Shown: positions 1 through 7,057 of the stretch, one piece after another | Layout of the letters: each line of letters starts with the position of its first letter | How positions within the stretch are numbered: the first letter of the stretch is position 1 | Assembly: GCA_014381485.1 (NCBI GenBank) | Contig: JACNLN010000083.1 | Coordinates: forward strand, 2,764-20,088 | DNA from: Fidelibacterota bacterium | Lineage (GTDB): Bacteria; Fidelibacterota; Marinisomatia; Marinisomatales; CAZVFT01 | Reading direction: 5' to 3' | DNA: 17,325 nucleotides | Made by a program: the position numbers and the translations under genes | Notes under the pieces: generated by a model | Told to the model about the DNA's origin: nothing | Database searches by the model: none | The model's input: the letters and a program-made list of their open reading frames with translations, nothing else

Positions 1-155
1 TGAGTAACAAGAAAGGTACCATCTCCAGTAGTGGATTCGTCACTATCATGCTTAAATGAAACTCGGATTCCCAATACAGTAATATCTCCAATGCTGGGAG
101 CAAACTGTCCCGTTAATAGAGAAATAATAAACAGTATAAAAACGATTTTTCTCAT
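1..155 (-). CDS. Secreted protein, N-terminal 51 codons only (runs off the window)
   Basis: The reading frame opens with ATG at 155-153 and stays open to the window edge. Residues 1-19 look like a signal peptide: MRK, then a hydrophobic stretch, then a likely cleavage near TGQFA. The mature start reads roughly ITVLGIRVSFKHDSDESTTG, followed by DGTF. This pattern, a short beta-strand then an acidic Ser/Thr/Gly-rich stretch ending TTGDG, resembles from memory the N-termini of large secreted M6-like metalloprotease-domain proteins of FCB bacteria. No catalytic motif is visible, so the family is a guess. It lies directly after the porV-like gene, and its start codon overlaps the stop of a mini-ORF (TAATG). 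There is no Shine-Dalgarno of its own next to the ATG, so translation may depend on coupling. The secretion call is fairly safe; the family call is weak. Confidence 0.6.
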   Translation of the reverse strand, partial: MRKIVFILFIISLLTGQFAPSIGDITVLGIRVSFKHDSDESTTGDGTFLVT

Positions 156-211
156 TATTCGAAGTTATAAAAAATCCTGCAATCATACGACCGCAGGATA
201 ACAAAATGCAT
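155..211 (-). CDS. Possible 18-codon leader peptide ORF
   Basis: A short frame starts at ATG 211-209. It has a strong Shine-Dalgarno (AAGGAG, 221-226) nine bases upstream and ends in TAA at 157-155, whose last A is the A of the ATG of the next gene (TAATG). The peptide would read MHFVILRSYDCRIFYNFE. A terminator-like hairpin with a T-tract lies inside the frame. The arrangement (good ribosome site, short ORF, internal hairpin, stop overlapping the next start) is what a leader ORF in an attenuation or translational-coupling device looks like. No codon run points to a particular amino acid as signal. It may also be chance, since the strong ribosome site is the main support. Confidence 0.35.
   Translation of the reverse strand: MHFVILRSYDCRIFYNFE
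169..199 (-). terminator. Intrinsic terminator or attenuator after porV-like gene
   Basis: Read on the minus strand, a 7-bp stem (ATCCTGC paired with GCAGGAT, arms at 193-199 and 174-180) with a 12-nt loop is followed at once by six T (174-169). It begins 27 nt after the stop codon of the porV-like gene, where a terminator is expected. Its T-tract ends only 13 nt before the start codon of the next gene. It therefore also lies in the leader of that gene and may act as a conditional terminator. Confidence 0.65.
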
Positions 212-226
212 TAACGAATGCTCCTT

Positions 227-1549
227 TTAAAACTCCATGTTGAGTGAGAATCTCATAGTATTTGTGAGTGGATGACCGGGCTCGCCAGAAGTAAATCCAA
301 AATCAAAACCGTATCCTGCAAATCTTAAACCAACACCAAAAGTAGGATTATTTATTTTCCCTGTTTTATCCCAGTAATACCCAGCACGGAGAGCAAAATA
401 TTTTGAATACCAGTACTCAATTCCAAAATTATAAATAAGTTCATCCAACTCGTTTTTAAAGCTTCTATCGTCACCCGTTCCAACCTCCAATTCACCATCT
501 TTGTTATACTTACCATAACCATCCTCACTCCAGTCAATATCTTCTGTCGGGACAAAATCTCCATTTTCATCAAGTTCATATCCACCAATTTTTCCGTTGC
601 CGTCCCAGTCAATATCCCCCCCTAAAAGCCAATCATCCAACCAGGATGTGAAAATACCCAGATAAATAGGATCTGTATGAGCCGATTCTTTCTGACCTTT
701 TTTGTTATAGTCAGGGTTTACGGATGATACATGTCCATTTTCATCATATCCACCCACCTTGCCATCTCCATCCCAATCCATATCCGGATAAGCGGCAACA
801 AGCATTTTATCAATATCAACTACAAGGCTAAACTTATTGAATTCGGTGTCCACCAATCTATAGTTAAGACCCAGCGTAAAGTTAGTTGGCATAGGATCTG
901 CCTGAGCTTCATCAATAAACGCAACCTTTGGTCCAACATTCGTTAGAGTAAGACCTAAATCAAATCGAGGATGTAAAAATCCTTTTTTTAAGTAACCAAT
1001 ATCAAAAGCAAAATCTGTGGAAACTCCCTTTCCCTTTTCTGCTCCAGTAGGAATATCGGCAAGTTTCTGGTACATTAATTTTACATTTAACCCAATCGAG
1101 GAATTCCTGGAAATATGTGCACCATACGATCCTGATAAGGCAAACATAAAACTGGTGAAGGTCCCCAGTTCATTTCCCTCTTCATCCGTCCGCATTTGTT
1201 CACCCAGATTTAAGAAAATGATGTGACCACCGAGAGTTCCCAGCATAGGATAATGTCTCCGGAATGCTAAAAATTCATAATACATATCAGAAACCAAATT
1301 GGGTAGCCAATTAACGTGCATAGCTGCAATTTCAGTACCCTCTAAAAACGCCAAACCAGCAGGGTTCCAGTAACTGGCATAAGCATCATTTGCAACGGCA
1401 ACCTGGGCTTCTCCCATACCTCCTGCTCTCGCTCCTGGAGATATCAATAGGAAAATAGCCCCAGCCTCGCTGACAGCCCCTGCTTGACTCAAAAGAAGCA
1501 AGAGTAATAGAAAAGGTCGTATAACTATTAATTTCATCTTTCTATACAT
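227..1549 (-). CDS. PorV/PorQ-family outer membrane beta-barrel protein with EF-hand-like inserts
   Basis: The 440-aa product has a signal peptide (poly-Leu core, residues 12-20) and the family signature after it: residues 38-65 run through PGARAGGMGEA to YWNPAGLA. Alternating hydrophobic strands follow, and the chain ends in a typical barrel strand with terminal Phe (MRFSLNMEF). PorV-type proteins are FadL-like barrels; in Bacteroidota PorV takes part in type IX secretion and surface attachment, but many paralogues have other or unknown roles. Unusually, residues 256-352 carry acidic loops matching the EF-hand pattern DxDxDGxVGGYD (258-269, and 314-325 with Asn at the fifth position and Glu at the end), plus a weaker third copy at 339-350. 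An internal ATG at 1537 would give a more usual signal peptide start (MKLIVI). The gene has its own promoter and is followed by a terminator. The family call is good; a type IX role is not shown. Confidence 0.85.
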   Translation of the reverse strand: MYRKMKLIVIRPFLLLLLLLSQAGAVSEAGAIFLLISPGARAGGMGEAQVAVANDAYASYWNPAGLAFLEGTEIAAMHVNWLPNLVSDMYYEFLAFRRHYPMLGTLGGHIIFLNLGEQMRTDEEGNELGTFTSFMFALSGSYGAHISRNSSIGLNVKLMYQKLADIPTGAEKGKGVSTDFAFDIGYLKKGFLHPRFDLGLTLTNVGPKVAFIDEAQADPMPTNFTLGLNYRLVDTEFNKFSLVVDIDKMLVAAYPDMDWDGDGKVGGYDENGHVSSVNPDYNKKGQKESAHTDPIYLGIFTSWLDDWLLGGDIDWDGNGKIGGYELDENGDFVPTEDIDWSEDGYGKYNKDGELEVGTGDDRSFKNELDELIYNFGIEYWYSKYFALRAGYYWDKTGKINNPTFGVGLRFAGYGFDFGFTSGEPGHPLTNTMRFSLNMEF

Positions 1550-1581
1550 CCAATGTAATCAATTATTATTTAAATGATTCT

Positions 1582-1600
1582 TAAACTAAAATTTAGTTTA
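1582..1600. repeat. Perfect 19-bp AT-rich palindrome in the porV-like leader
   Basis: TAAACTAAA-A-TTTAGTTTA is perfectly symmetric around position 1591. It lies about 40-60 nt downstream of the predicted transcription start and 33 nt before the start codon of the porV-like gene. It could be an operator for a dimeric regulator or an mRNA hairpin. It is not followed by a T-tract on either strand, so it is not a normal terminator. Confidence 0.45.
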
Positions 1601-1647
1601 ACTGTTCCGAAGTCACCTACATTTTTTTCATTATAAAACACTCGGCG

Positions 1648-1676
1648 AATATATTTGCTTAGAAAGCATTTGTCAA
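1648..1676 (-). promoter_or_regulatory. Sigma70-type promoter of the porV-like gene
   Basis: On the minus strand TTGACA (1676-1671) is followed after exactly 17 nt by TATATT (1653-1648). The -35 box is perfect, the spacing is ideal, and one base differs in the -10 box. Transcription should start near 1641, giving a leader of about 90 nt. It separates the porV-like gene from the TRAP operon upstream, which ends at 1713 without an obvious terminator. Confidence 0.75.
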
Positions 1677-1712
1677 GAAATAGAATGAGTTTGCCATATA
1701 AATAATGTACGG

Positions 1713-3533
1713 TTATCTACCCACAAGCCAGAGAGAAAGTATTGGCAAATATGTGATAGCAAGAACGGCCAGCAGTCGAATTATAAAAAATGGCAGAGTT
1801 GATTTATACACTTCTGGCATCGTCTTGTCAAATCGATACGCCGATAGAAACAAGTTCATACCAACAGGAGGAGTCAGGAATCCCAGTTCAAGATTAGCAA
1901 TAAAAATCACCGCAAGATGTAAGGGATTCACTCCAAAATGAATACCAATCGGAGCTATCAAAGGTACAACTACAATAATAGCAGAAAAAATATCCATCAA
2001 ACAGCCAACCATAAGCAGAAAGATATTCAGAGAAAAAAGGAATACAATTTTGCTATCGATATTTGCTTTAACCCAATTAAGAATATGCATAGGAACCTGA
2101 GCATCCACAAGGTAGCTGGTCAATCCCATAGCGACACCAAGAATGATGAGAACACCACCAACGAGAGTGGCACAATCAACAATGATTTGTGGTATATTGC
2201 TAAATTCAAGATCTTTGTATACCAACGTTTCGATAATCAGCACATAAATAACACAGAAAGCCGCAACCTCAACCAACGTGGTAATCCCGCTGAAAATTCC
2301 TCCAAGAATGATCACAGGAAGAATGGCTTCCCATTTTGCTATCCAGAGAGCGGTCATTGCCTTTCGAAGATTAAAATGTTTTCGCTTGTATTTTTTTATG
2401 ACGCTTTGTCTTACTCCCCATATCGCCACTAAAAATACCAGCAGTAGTCCAGGGATGATACCTGCGATAAAAATTTTATTAATAGCAACACCTGCTGTGA
2501 CCCCATAAATAATGGCTGGTAAACTTGGCGGAAATAACAAACCAAGAGAGCCCGATACAGTAATTAATCCAATTGAGAAAGGAACAGAATATTTCTCGGC
2601 ACGAAGCAGTGGAAATAGCAATCCTCCTAATGCCAGAATCGTAACACCCGATCCCCCAGTAAGCGCTGTAAAAGATCCACAGAGCAATGTTACCACTACA
2701 GGAGTGCCACCGGGAATCCAGCCGAACCATTGTTGAAATACCTCAATCATCCGTTTTGAAGCTCCCCCTTCAGCAAGGAGGTACCCGCCAAGGGTAAAGA
2801 GAGGAATCGTCGGTAAGGTTGGAGATACAACAATGCGATAAGTTTCAGCAGGTATGGCAGCAACAGGAACACCAGCATGCCAGAATAGAAGTAAGGCAAT
2901 TCCTCCCAATCCCACAAAAATGGGAGCACCAAAAGCAAGTGAAATTACTAGAGAGACAATTCCCAGCCACATAACCATACCACTCGGTGTTGTTTCACCC
3001 ACTCCCAGAGCTGCCATTACAATAACAATTAACAACATGATCGATCGCAATACCCTGTCGGTACTGCTCTTTGCATATATTTGATAAGCAATCAATGCAA
3101 ATCCTACTGGCATTATCACCTGAACCAGCCAAATGGGTACACCCGGCAAAATATTATTTGGAAATCTCGCTTCCACGAGTACCAACTGGAGACTTGCCCA
3201 CGTCAGTGAAAGGAGAACACTTAATGATACAACGCTGGCAAACCAATACAATAAATTGGGTTTCTCTTTTCCTGTAAAGCCGTGTGGTCCTGTTAGTGCT
3301 AACAATTTGTTTTCACGAGCTGCCAAAATAGCTCCGAGAAAACCTGTCCAGAGTGTCAGATGTTGAACCACCACGGCAGATCCAGTTATCCCACCTAATT
3401 TGAACAAACGTAAAACCGATTCCAAAAACGGAAATATAGCCATGGTTAAAAAGGCTGCCATAGCAAGAATATCCTCGCCCCAGTTTAACCTCTCAACAAG
3501 GGTCTTTCTGTAATTATTATAGGAAACTTTCAA
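1713..3533 (-). CDS. dctQM: TRAP transporter fused small and large permease (DctQM type)
   Basis: The 606-aa membrane protein joins two TRAP subunits. Residues 1 to about 160 are the DctQ-like four-helix part (helices near 23-41, 52-71, 95-120 and 133-152). Residues from about 162 are the DctM-like ion-transporter part with many helices. Typical DctM stretches are visible: PTIPLFTLGGYLLAEGGAS (241-259), GGSGVTILALGG (293-304), LLFPPSLPAIIYG (332-344) and LTPPVGMNLFL (553-563). Fusions of Q and M are known in the family. The protein moves a substrate delivered by the periplasmic binding protein across the inner membrane, driven by a sodium or proton gradient. The start is TTG (3533-3531), two nt after the stop of the DctP gene, so translation is probably coupled; I see no Shine-Dalgarno. 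The substrate is unknown. The family is very sure. Confidence 0.93.
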   Translation of the reverse strand: MKVSYNNYRKTLVERLNWGEDILAMAAFLTMAIFPFLESVLRLFKLGGITGSAVVVQHLTLWTGFLGAILAARENKLLALTGPHGFTGKEKPNLLYWFASVVSLSVLLSLTWASLQLVLVEARFPNNILPGVPIWLVQVIMPVGFALIAYQIYAKSSTDRVLRSIMLLIVIVMAALGVGETTPSGMVMWLGIVSLVISLAFGAPIFVGLGGIALLLFWHAGVPVAAIPAETYRIVVSPTLPTIPLFTLGGYLLAEGGASKRMIEVFQQWFGWIPGGTPVVVTLLCGSFTALTGGSGVTILALGGLLFPLLRAEKYSVPFSIGLITVSGSLGLLFPPSLPAIIYGVTAGVAINKIFIAGIIPGLLLVFLVAIWGVRQSVIKKYKRKHFNLRKAMTALWIAKWEAILPVIILGGIFSGITTLVEVAAFCVIYVLIIETLVYKDLEFSNIPQIIVDCATLVGGVLIILGVAMGLTSYLVDAQVPMHILNWVKANIDSKIVFLFSLNIFLLMVGCLMDIFSAIIVVVPLIAPIGIHFGVNPLHLAVIFIANLELGFLTPPVGMNLFLSAYRFDKTMPEVYKSTLPFFIIRLLAVLAITYLPILSLWLVGR

Positions 3534-3535
3534 AT

Positions 3536-4558
3536 TTAATTTGGCGGGTTCTTTGTCTTTGGTTTTAAGGTGGTAAATTCCTCTTTCAGCTTTATGGCTT
3601 TATCAAATATTTCTTCGGGAACCAGAGATCCACGAATATAAGGATAGAATGATTTCGTAATTCGAATCCACTCTTCTTTCTCTTCGGGAGAAAGCGAATG
3701 AATTTGAAGTCCATGTTCACCCATTACATCAAGAGCACGATCTACCGTTGGTATAATCTCACGAACCTTTATTCCCGTTTCTTCCGCAATCTCAAGTAAC
3801 ACGGATTGATACTCCACAGGTATTCTCTGCCACACATTGTTACTGATGACAAGGGCACCGATGATACATCCCCATTTCAGGTCAAGCATATGAGGTGTAT
3901 GAGTAAACCATTGAGACGATAAAGCAACAATGGGATTAGTGGAAATAGCGTTAATCATTCCTGTCTGAAGAGAAGGTAAAATATCAGTAGCAGCTAGGGG
4001 AATAGGGTGATATCCAGCTTTCTTCCAAAGTCTTAAAGAATGGTAATCACCTGCCCAAGTGAAGAGTTTCTTTTTTTGTAATGCCTGAGGCAATATTATC
4101 TGTTCATCGGTAAACCAATATACCCATCCCACATCTGCCCAGGTAAGGATTTTAAATCCATTTCGCTTGACGTCTGTATTGAGTTCAGGTAACAACCCGG
4201 CTCGGATATAATCCAGCTCCTCAAGCGATTCCACCAACAACGGGATGAAAAAAACGTTCATTTTGGCGCTGATTACGGTCATTCCCTCAATGGTAACAGC
4301 TGCAGCATGAATCTGCCCAATTCGAATTTTCCGGATCATATCCTGCTCATCCCCAGCAACACCTCCGGGATAAATTCGAAGTATAACTTCACCATCGGTC
4401 ACTTCTTTCCACTGCTGACCCATTTCCACGAGAATTTCATGCCACGGAGAACCTTCCGGTGCTAGCGTAGCCATTTTAATTACCAACTGCTTAGCAGTTA
4501 ACAAATATGGAACACCAATGAATATCAAGCACAAGAATATCTTTTTAATAATCTTCAA
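3536..4558 (-). CDS. dctP: TRAP transporter periplasmic solute-binding protein (DctP/TatP type)
   Basis: The 340-aa product has a signal peptide ending near LLTAKQ (22/23). The mature part begins with the DctP pattern IKMATLAPEGSPWHE (27-41), followed by RIYPGGVAGDEQDMIRKIRIG (61-81) and LPSLQTGMINAISTNP (194-209). The family usually has an Arg in the strand after the 'LKG.K' motif (K-I-R-V) that clamps a substrate carboxylate. Here the equivalent site reads KKLFTW (163-168) with Phe, so a carboxylate ligand is doubtful. That agrees with TatP proteins, which pair with TatT. The start is TTG (4558-4556), overlapping the TGA stop of the TatT gene as TTGA. A strong GGAGG (4569-4573) ten nt upstream supports this rare start. 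The family is sure; the ligand is unknown. Confidence 0.92.
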   Translation of the reverse strand: MKIIKKIFLCLIFIGVPYLLTAKQLVIKMATLAPEGSPWHEILVEMGQQWKEVTDGEVILRIYPGGVAGDEQDMIRKIRIGQIHAAAVTIEGMTVISAKMNVFFIPLLVESLEELDYIRAGLLPELNTDVKRNGFKILTWADVGWVYWFTDEQIILPQALQKKKLFTWAGDYHSLRLWKKAGYHPIPLAATDILPSLQTGMINAISTNPIVALSSQWFTHTPHMLDLKWGCIIGALVISNNVWQRIPVEYQSVLLEIAEETGIKVREIIPTVDRALDVMGEHGLQIHSLSPEEKEEWIRITKSFYPYIRGSLVPEEIFDKAIKLKEEFTTLKPKTKNPPN

Positions 4559-5490
4559 AAGAACAATTCCTCCATTCTATCTTTCAACCACCGTGCTCGC
4601 TGCTGTGCAATAATATTTGCAAGACGGGTTGATGGATTTTTATCCACGTCAATTTTCAAAGCTTGATCCAATAAACTTAAAAATTCATCCCGATTCTGGG
4701 ATTTTACTGCTACCGTTTCTGCAAATGAAACATAAACAGAAGCATTGTTGCCATAAGATATTTCAACTGCACGTTCAAAGTGTTCTCGAGCAATTTTTTC
4801 AGCATCATTCCCAGCATCTGGAAGGGACATAACATATGAAATCATTATTTGATGAAGAGCCCCATTATCAAAATCTTCATCCAACTCTAAACAGCGCTCA
4901 AGAAAATATCCGATGTTTGGGAAATCAACAATAGCTTCTGGATTGGCTTTTGTTGAGCTAATCAATCCGCCCCATGCCACTGCAGTCCAGTAAAGAAAAG
5001 GAACATCCTCAGATTTTATGCGGGATAATACTTTTTGAGGATTGATATTATATTCACGGTCAAAACCGGGATACTTAACTTCCAATCCTTTTAATCCATA
5101 ATTCTTTGCTCTTCTATACAATATCTCTAATCTTTTCCTGATTATTTTTGCTTTATGTATATCTTTAACAGCCATCCGATCAGCATCTTGTTGAATAAAA
5201 GCATAAGCATACATGGTAAAGGATTTTGATGCCGTGAGCAACAGATCAGGATTATCAGGTGATTGATTCAGGAGCATTTCGATCATCTTCAGGTTAGACG
5301 GCATTGCTTCCCTAACAAGCTGAGGGTCATCTTCAGTGAGATAAGTATCCGCCAGATGTTCTCCTGATCCTACAAGACTTTTGATGGCAATTTGTTGAAA
5401 AGAACATCCAGACAGAAAAATTGCAACCGGTAAAATAAACCAAATTGGGATTGGGTACAAAGACCTACATATACATAGTAGTTTATTCAT
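4555..5490 (-). CDS. tatT: TatT-family TPR lipoprotein associated with a TRAP transporter
   Basis: The 311-aa lipoprotein has a signal peptide with lipobox LSGC (lipidated Cys29). The rest is helical, with conserved TatT-type stretches: LLLTASKSFTMYAYAFIQQD (83-102), YGLKGLEVKYPGF (131-143), VPFLYWTAVAWGGLI (163-177) and a following LERCLELDEDFDNGALHQI (197-215). In Treponema pallidum the homologous TatT is a trimeric TPR lipoprotein that binds the TRAP binding protein TatP, and a hydrophobic ligand has been suggested. Here it is the first gene of a three-gene operon, overlapping dctP by TTGA. Being a lipoprotein, it probably sits in the periplasm on a membrane and hands substrate to, or takes it from, the DctP protein. 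The ATG at 5490-5488 has no good Shine-Dalgarno. The 117-nt gap upstream holds no convincing promoter or terminator. Confidence 0.9.
   Translation of the reverse strand: MNKLLCICRSLYPIPIWFILPVAIFLSGCSFQQIAIKSLVGSGEHLADTYLTEDDPQLVREAMPSNLKMIEMLLNQSPDNPDLLLTASKSFTMYAYAFIQQDADRMAVKDIHKAKIIRKRLEILYRRAKNYGLKGLEVKYPGFDREYNINPQKVLSRIKSEDVPFLYWTAVAWGGLISSTKANPEAIVDFPNIGYFLERCLELDEDFDNGALHQIMISYVMSLPDAGNDAEKIAREHFERAVEISYGNNASVYVSFAETVAVKSQNRDEFLSLLDQALKIDVDKNPSTRLANIIAQQRARWLKDRMEELFF
4569..4573 (-). promoter_or_regulatory. Ribosome binding site GGAGG of the dctP gene
   Basis: GGAGG on the minus strand lies inside the last codons of the TatT gene, ten nt before the TTG at 4558. It decides the non-ATG start of the binding protein and suggests strong initiation despite the weak codon. 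Confidence 0.7.
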
Positions 5491-5607
5491 TACTATTATT
5501 AAGATGACATATTTCCAAATGTGAGTTTAACTTTCCTATATTTGATAATCAACAAAGTGTATTCAATGACAATTCTAAAAAAATGGAAGAATACAGATTA
5601 GATATAT

Positions 5608-6933
5608 TTACATCTGAAGTTCTGAATAGAGTGGAAATTCTGAACATAGTTCGTTTACCTGGTGCCTTACCAACTCCAATACTTTCTCGTTTTTATGATC
5701 CTGGATTACTCGGTTAATTAAATCTCCGATTTCTTTCATTTCGTTAACTCCCATTCCCCGGGTTGTTACAGCAGGAGTTCCAATTCGGATACCGCTAGTG
5801 ATCATTGGACTTCGTTCATCGAAAGGAACCATATTCTTATTCACCGTGATGCCGGCTTTTTCTAGAGCCCTTTCAGCCGCTTTCCCCGTGATATTCTTAT
5901 TGGTTAAGTCCACAAGAATCACGTGGGTATCTGTGCCACCTGAGACGAGTTGATAATCTCTATTAAGGAGCGTCTGCGCCAGCATTTTTGCGTTATCTAC
6001 AATGGTTTGACAATAAACTTTAAATTCAGGTTTCAGAGCTTCCCCAAATGCAACGGCTTTAGCAGCAATGATGTGCATTAGTGGTCCCCCTTGAATCCCC
6101 GGCATAACATTGGAATCAAGCAATTCGGAAATCATTTTGGTTCGTCCCGATTTTGGCGCCACAATTCCCCACGGATTTTCCCGATTTTTACCCATCAGAA
6201 TCAAACCGCCACGAGGTCCTCGAAGTGTTTTATGAGTTGTGGAGGTCACTACATCACAATACGGCATCGGACTTGGATGTATTCCACACGCTACTAATCC
6301 AGCAGGATGAGCAATATCTGCCATTAAAAATGCTCCTACATCATCCGCCACCTCACGAAACTGCTCACATTCAATATTCCTTGGATAGGCACTACCTCCA
6401 CATACAATCATTTTCGGTTTTACTTCTCGAGCTTTTTTCAATAATTTATCAAAATCAACTCTTCCTGTATCTTTTTCCACCTGGTAAGAAACCACATTAA
6501 ATAACTTCCCAGAAAAATTGACAGGGCTACCATGGGTTAAATGTCCACCATGGGCAAGATCAAGTCCCATCATAGTATCACCCGGTTGAAGAAATGTAAA
6601 ATAGGCAGCCATATTTGCCTGGGAACCCGAATGAGGCTGAACATTGGCATACTCAGCATTAAACAGCTTTTTCACACGATCCCTGGCTAAATTCTCTGCA
6701 ATATCCACATTCTCACAACCACCATAATATCGCCTGCCTGGATAACCTTCAGCATATTTATTTGTCATCACGCCACCAGCGGCTTCCAGCACAGCATAAC
6801 TGACAAAGTTCTCCGACGCAATTAATTCTAAGGTTCCATCCTGTCGCTGTACTTCCTTAAAAATGGAGGAATACAAATCAGGATCTGAATCTTTTAGATA
6901 TCCATACAAATAATTATCGTTATATTCTGACAT
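5608..6933 (-). CDS. glyA: Serine hydroxymethyltransferase
   Basis: The enzyme interconverts serine plus tetrahydrofolate with glycine plus methylene-tetrahydrofolate, the main source of one-carbon units, in the cytoplasm with pyridoxal phosphate. Counting from the ATG at 6933 (441 aa), visible hallmarks are LELIASENF (35-43), NKYAEGYPGRRYYGG (58-72), the cofactor-binding Asp in MADIAHPAG (204-212; Asp206), the Schiff-base Lys235 in STTHKTLRGPRGG (231-243), and PGIQGGP (278-284). The protein is a little longer than the usual 415-420 aa, with an insertion around 250-275 (ENPWGIVAPKSG) like that of Bacteroidota enzymes. The frame is open up to a TTG at 6969, but ATG 6933 is preferred: it has AAGGA at proper distance, and the candidate promoter overlaps the TTG. 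The gene stands alone, after a terminator and before the TRAP operon. Confidence 0.97.
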   Translation of the reverse strand: MSEYNDNYLYGYLKDSDPDLYSSIFKEVQRQDGTLELIASENFVSYAVLEAAGGVMTNKYAEGYPGRRYYGGCENVDIAENLARDRVKKLFNAEYANVQPHSGSQANMAAYFTFLQPGDTMMGLDLAHGGHLTHGSPVNFSGKLFNVVSYQVEKDTGRVDFDKLLKKAREVKPKMIVCGGSAYPRNIECEQFREVADDVGAFLMADIAHPAGLVACGIHPSPMPYCDVVTSTTHKTLRGPRGGLILMGKNRENPWGIVAPKSGRTKMISELLDSNVMPGIQGGPLMHIIAAKAVAFGEALKPEFKVYCQTIVDNAKMLAQTLLNRDYQLVSGGTDTHVILVDLTNKNITGKAAERALEKAGITVNKNMVPFDERSPMITSGIRIGTPAVTTRGMGVNEMKEIGDLINRVIQDHKNEKVLELVRHQVNELCSEFPLYSELQM

Positions 6934-6943
6934 ATCTCTGCAT

Positions 6944-6948
6944 TCCTT
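6944..6948 (-). promoter_or_regulatory. Ribosome binding site AAGGA that sets the glyA start
   Basis: AAGGA on the minus strand is ten nt upstream of the ATG at 6933-6931. It supports the shorter 441-aa GlyA over a TTG start 12 codons earlier, which has no such site. Confidence 0.6.
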
Positions 6949-6955
6949 ATCATTT

Positions 6956-6982
6956 CTTATATTTTTCAAATATGGTTGTCAA
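6956..6982 (-). promoter_or_regulatory. Candidate promoter of glyA
   Basis: On the minus strand a perfect TTGACA (6982-6977) is followed after 15 nt by TATAAG (6961-6956). The spacing is short and the last -10 base is off, so this is a fair, not strong, match. Transcription would start near 6949, just before the Shine-Dalgarno, giving a very short leader. It lies right after the terminator of the upstream group, where a new promoter is needed. Confidence 0.5.
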
Positions 6983-6989
6983 ACATAAT

Positions 6990-7015
6990 AAAAAATTTCC
7001 CGCACAAAAGCGGGA
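6990..7015 (-). terminator. Intrinsic terminator after the TPR lipoprotein gene
   Basis: On the minus strand TCCCGC (7015-7010) pairs with GCGGGA (7003-6998) around a 6-nt loop TTTTGT, followed by AA and six T (6995-6990). It begins 42 nt after the TAG at 7060-7058 and ends the envelope gene group that starts upstream. The opposite strand has no T-tract on the proper side, so the terminator acts on the minus strand only. Confidence 0.75.
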
Positions 7016-7057
7016 TAAAAAAATAATCAACAGTTTTTGATCACAACTTAACAAAAC

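Noticed and set aside
352..784. Small frames on both strands across the acidic-loop region of the porV-like gene.
   Set aside because: The loop codons (GAT, GGT) give few stops in other frames; none has a ribosome site or a recognisable product.
1938..2432. A 164-codon open frame on the plus strand.
   Set aside because: It lies wholly inside the DctQM gene on the other strand, has no protein-like pattern (Asn/Lys/His-rich, no domain) and no ribosome site of note; it is a shadow.
5491..5607. A promoter for the TRAP operon and a terminator for glyA in the 117-nt spacer.
   Set aside because: There is a T7 run and several TTG-like boxes, but no stem of useful strength and no -35/-10 pair with good spacing; I would not place either.
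6153..6500. A 115-codon open frame on the plus strand.
   Set aside because: It is antisense to the well-conserved middle of glyA, including its active-site lysine region; composition is typical of a shadow frame.
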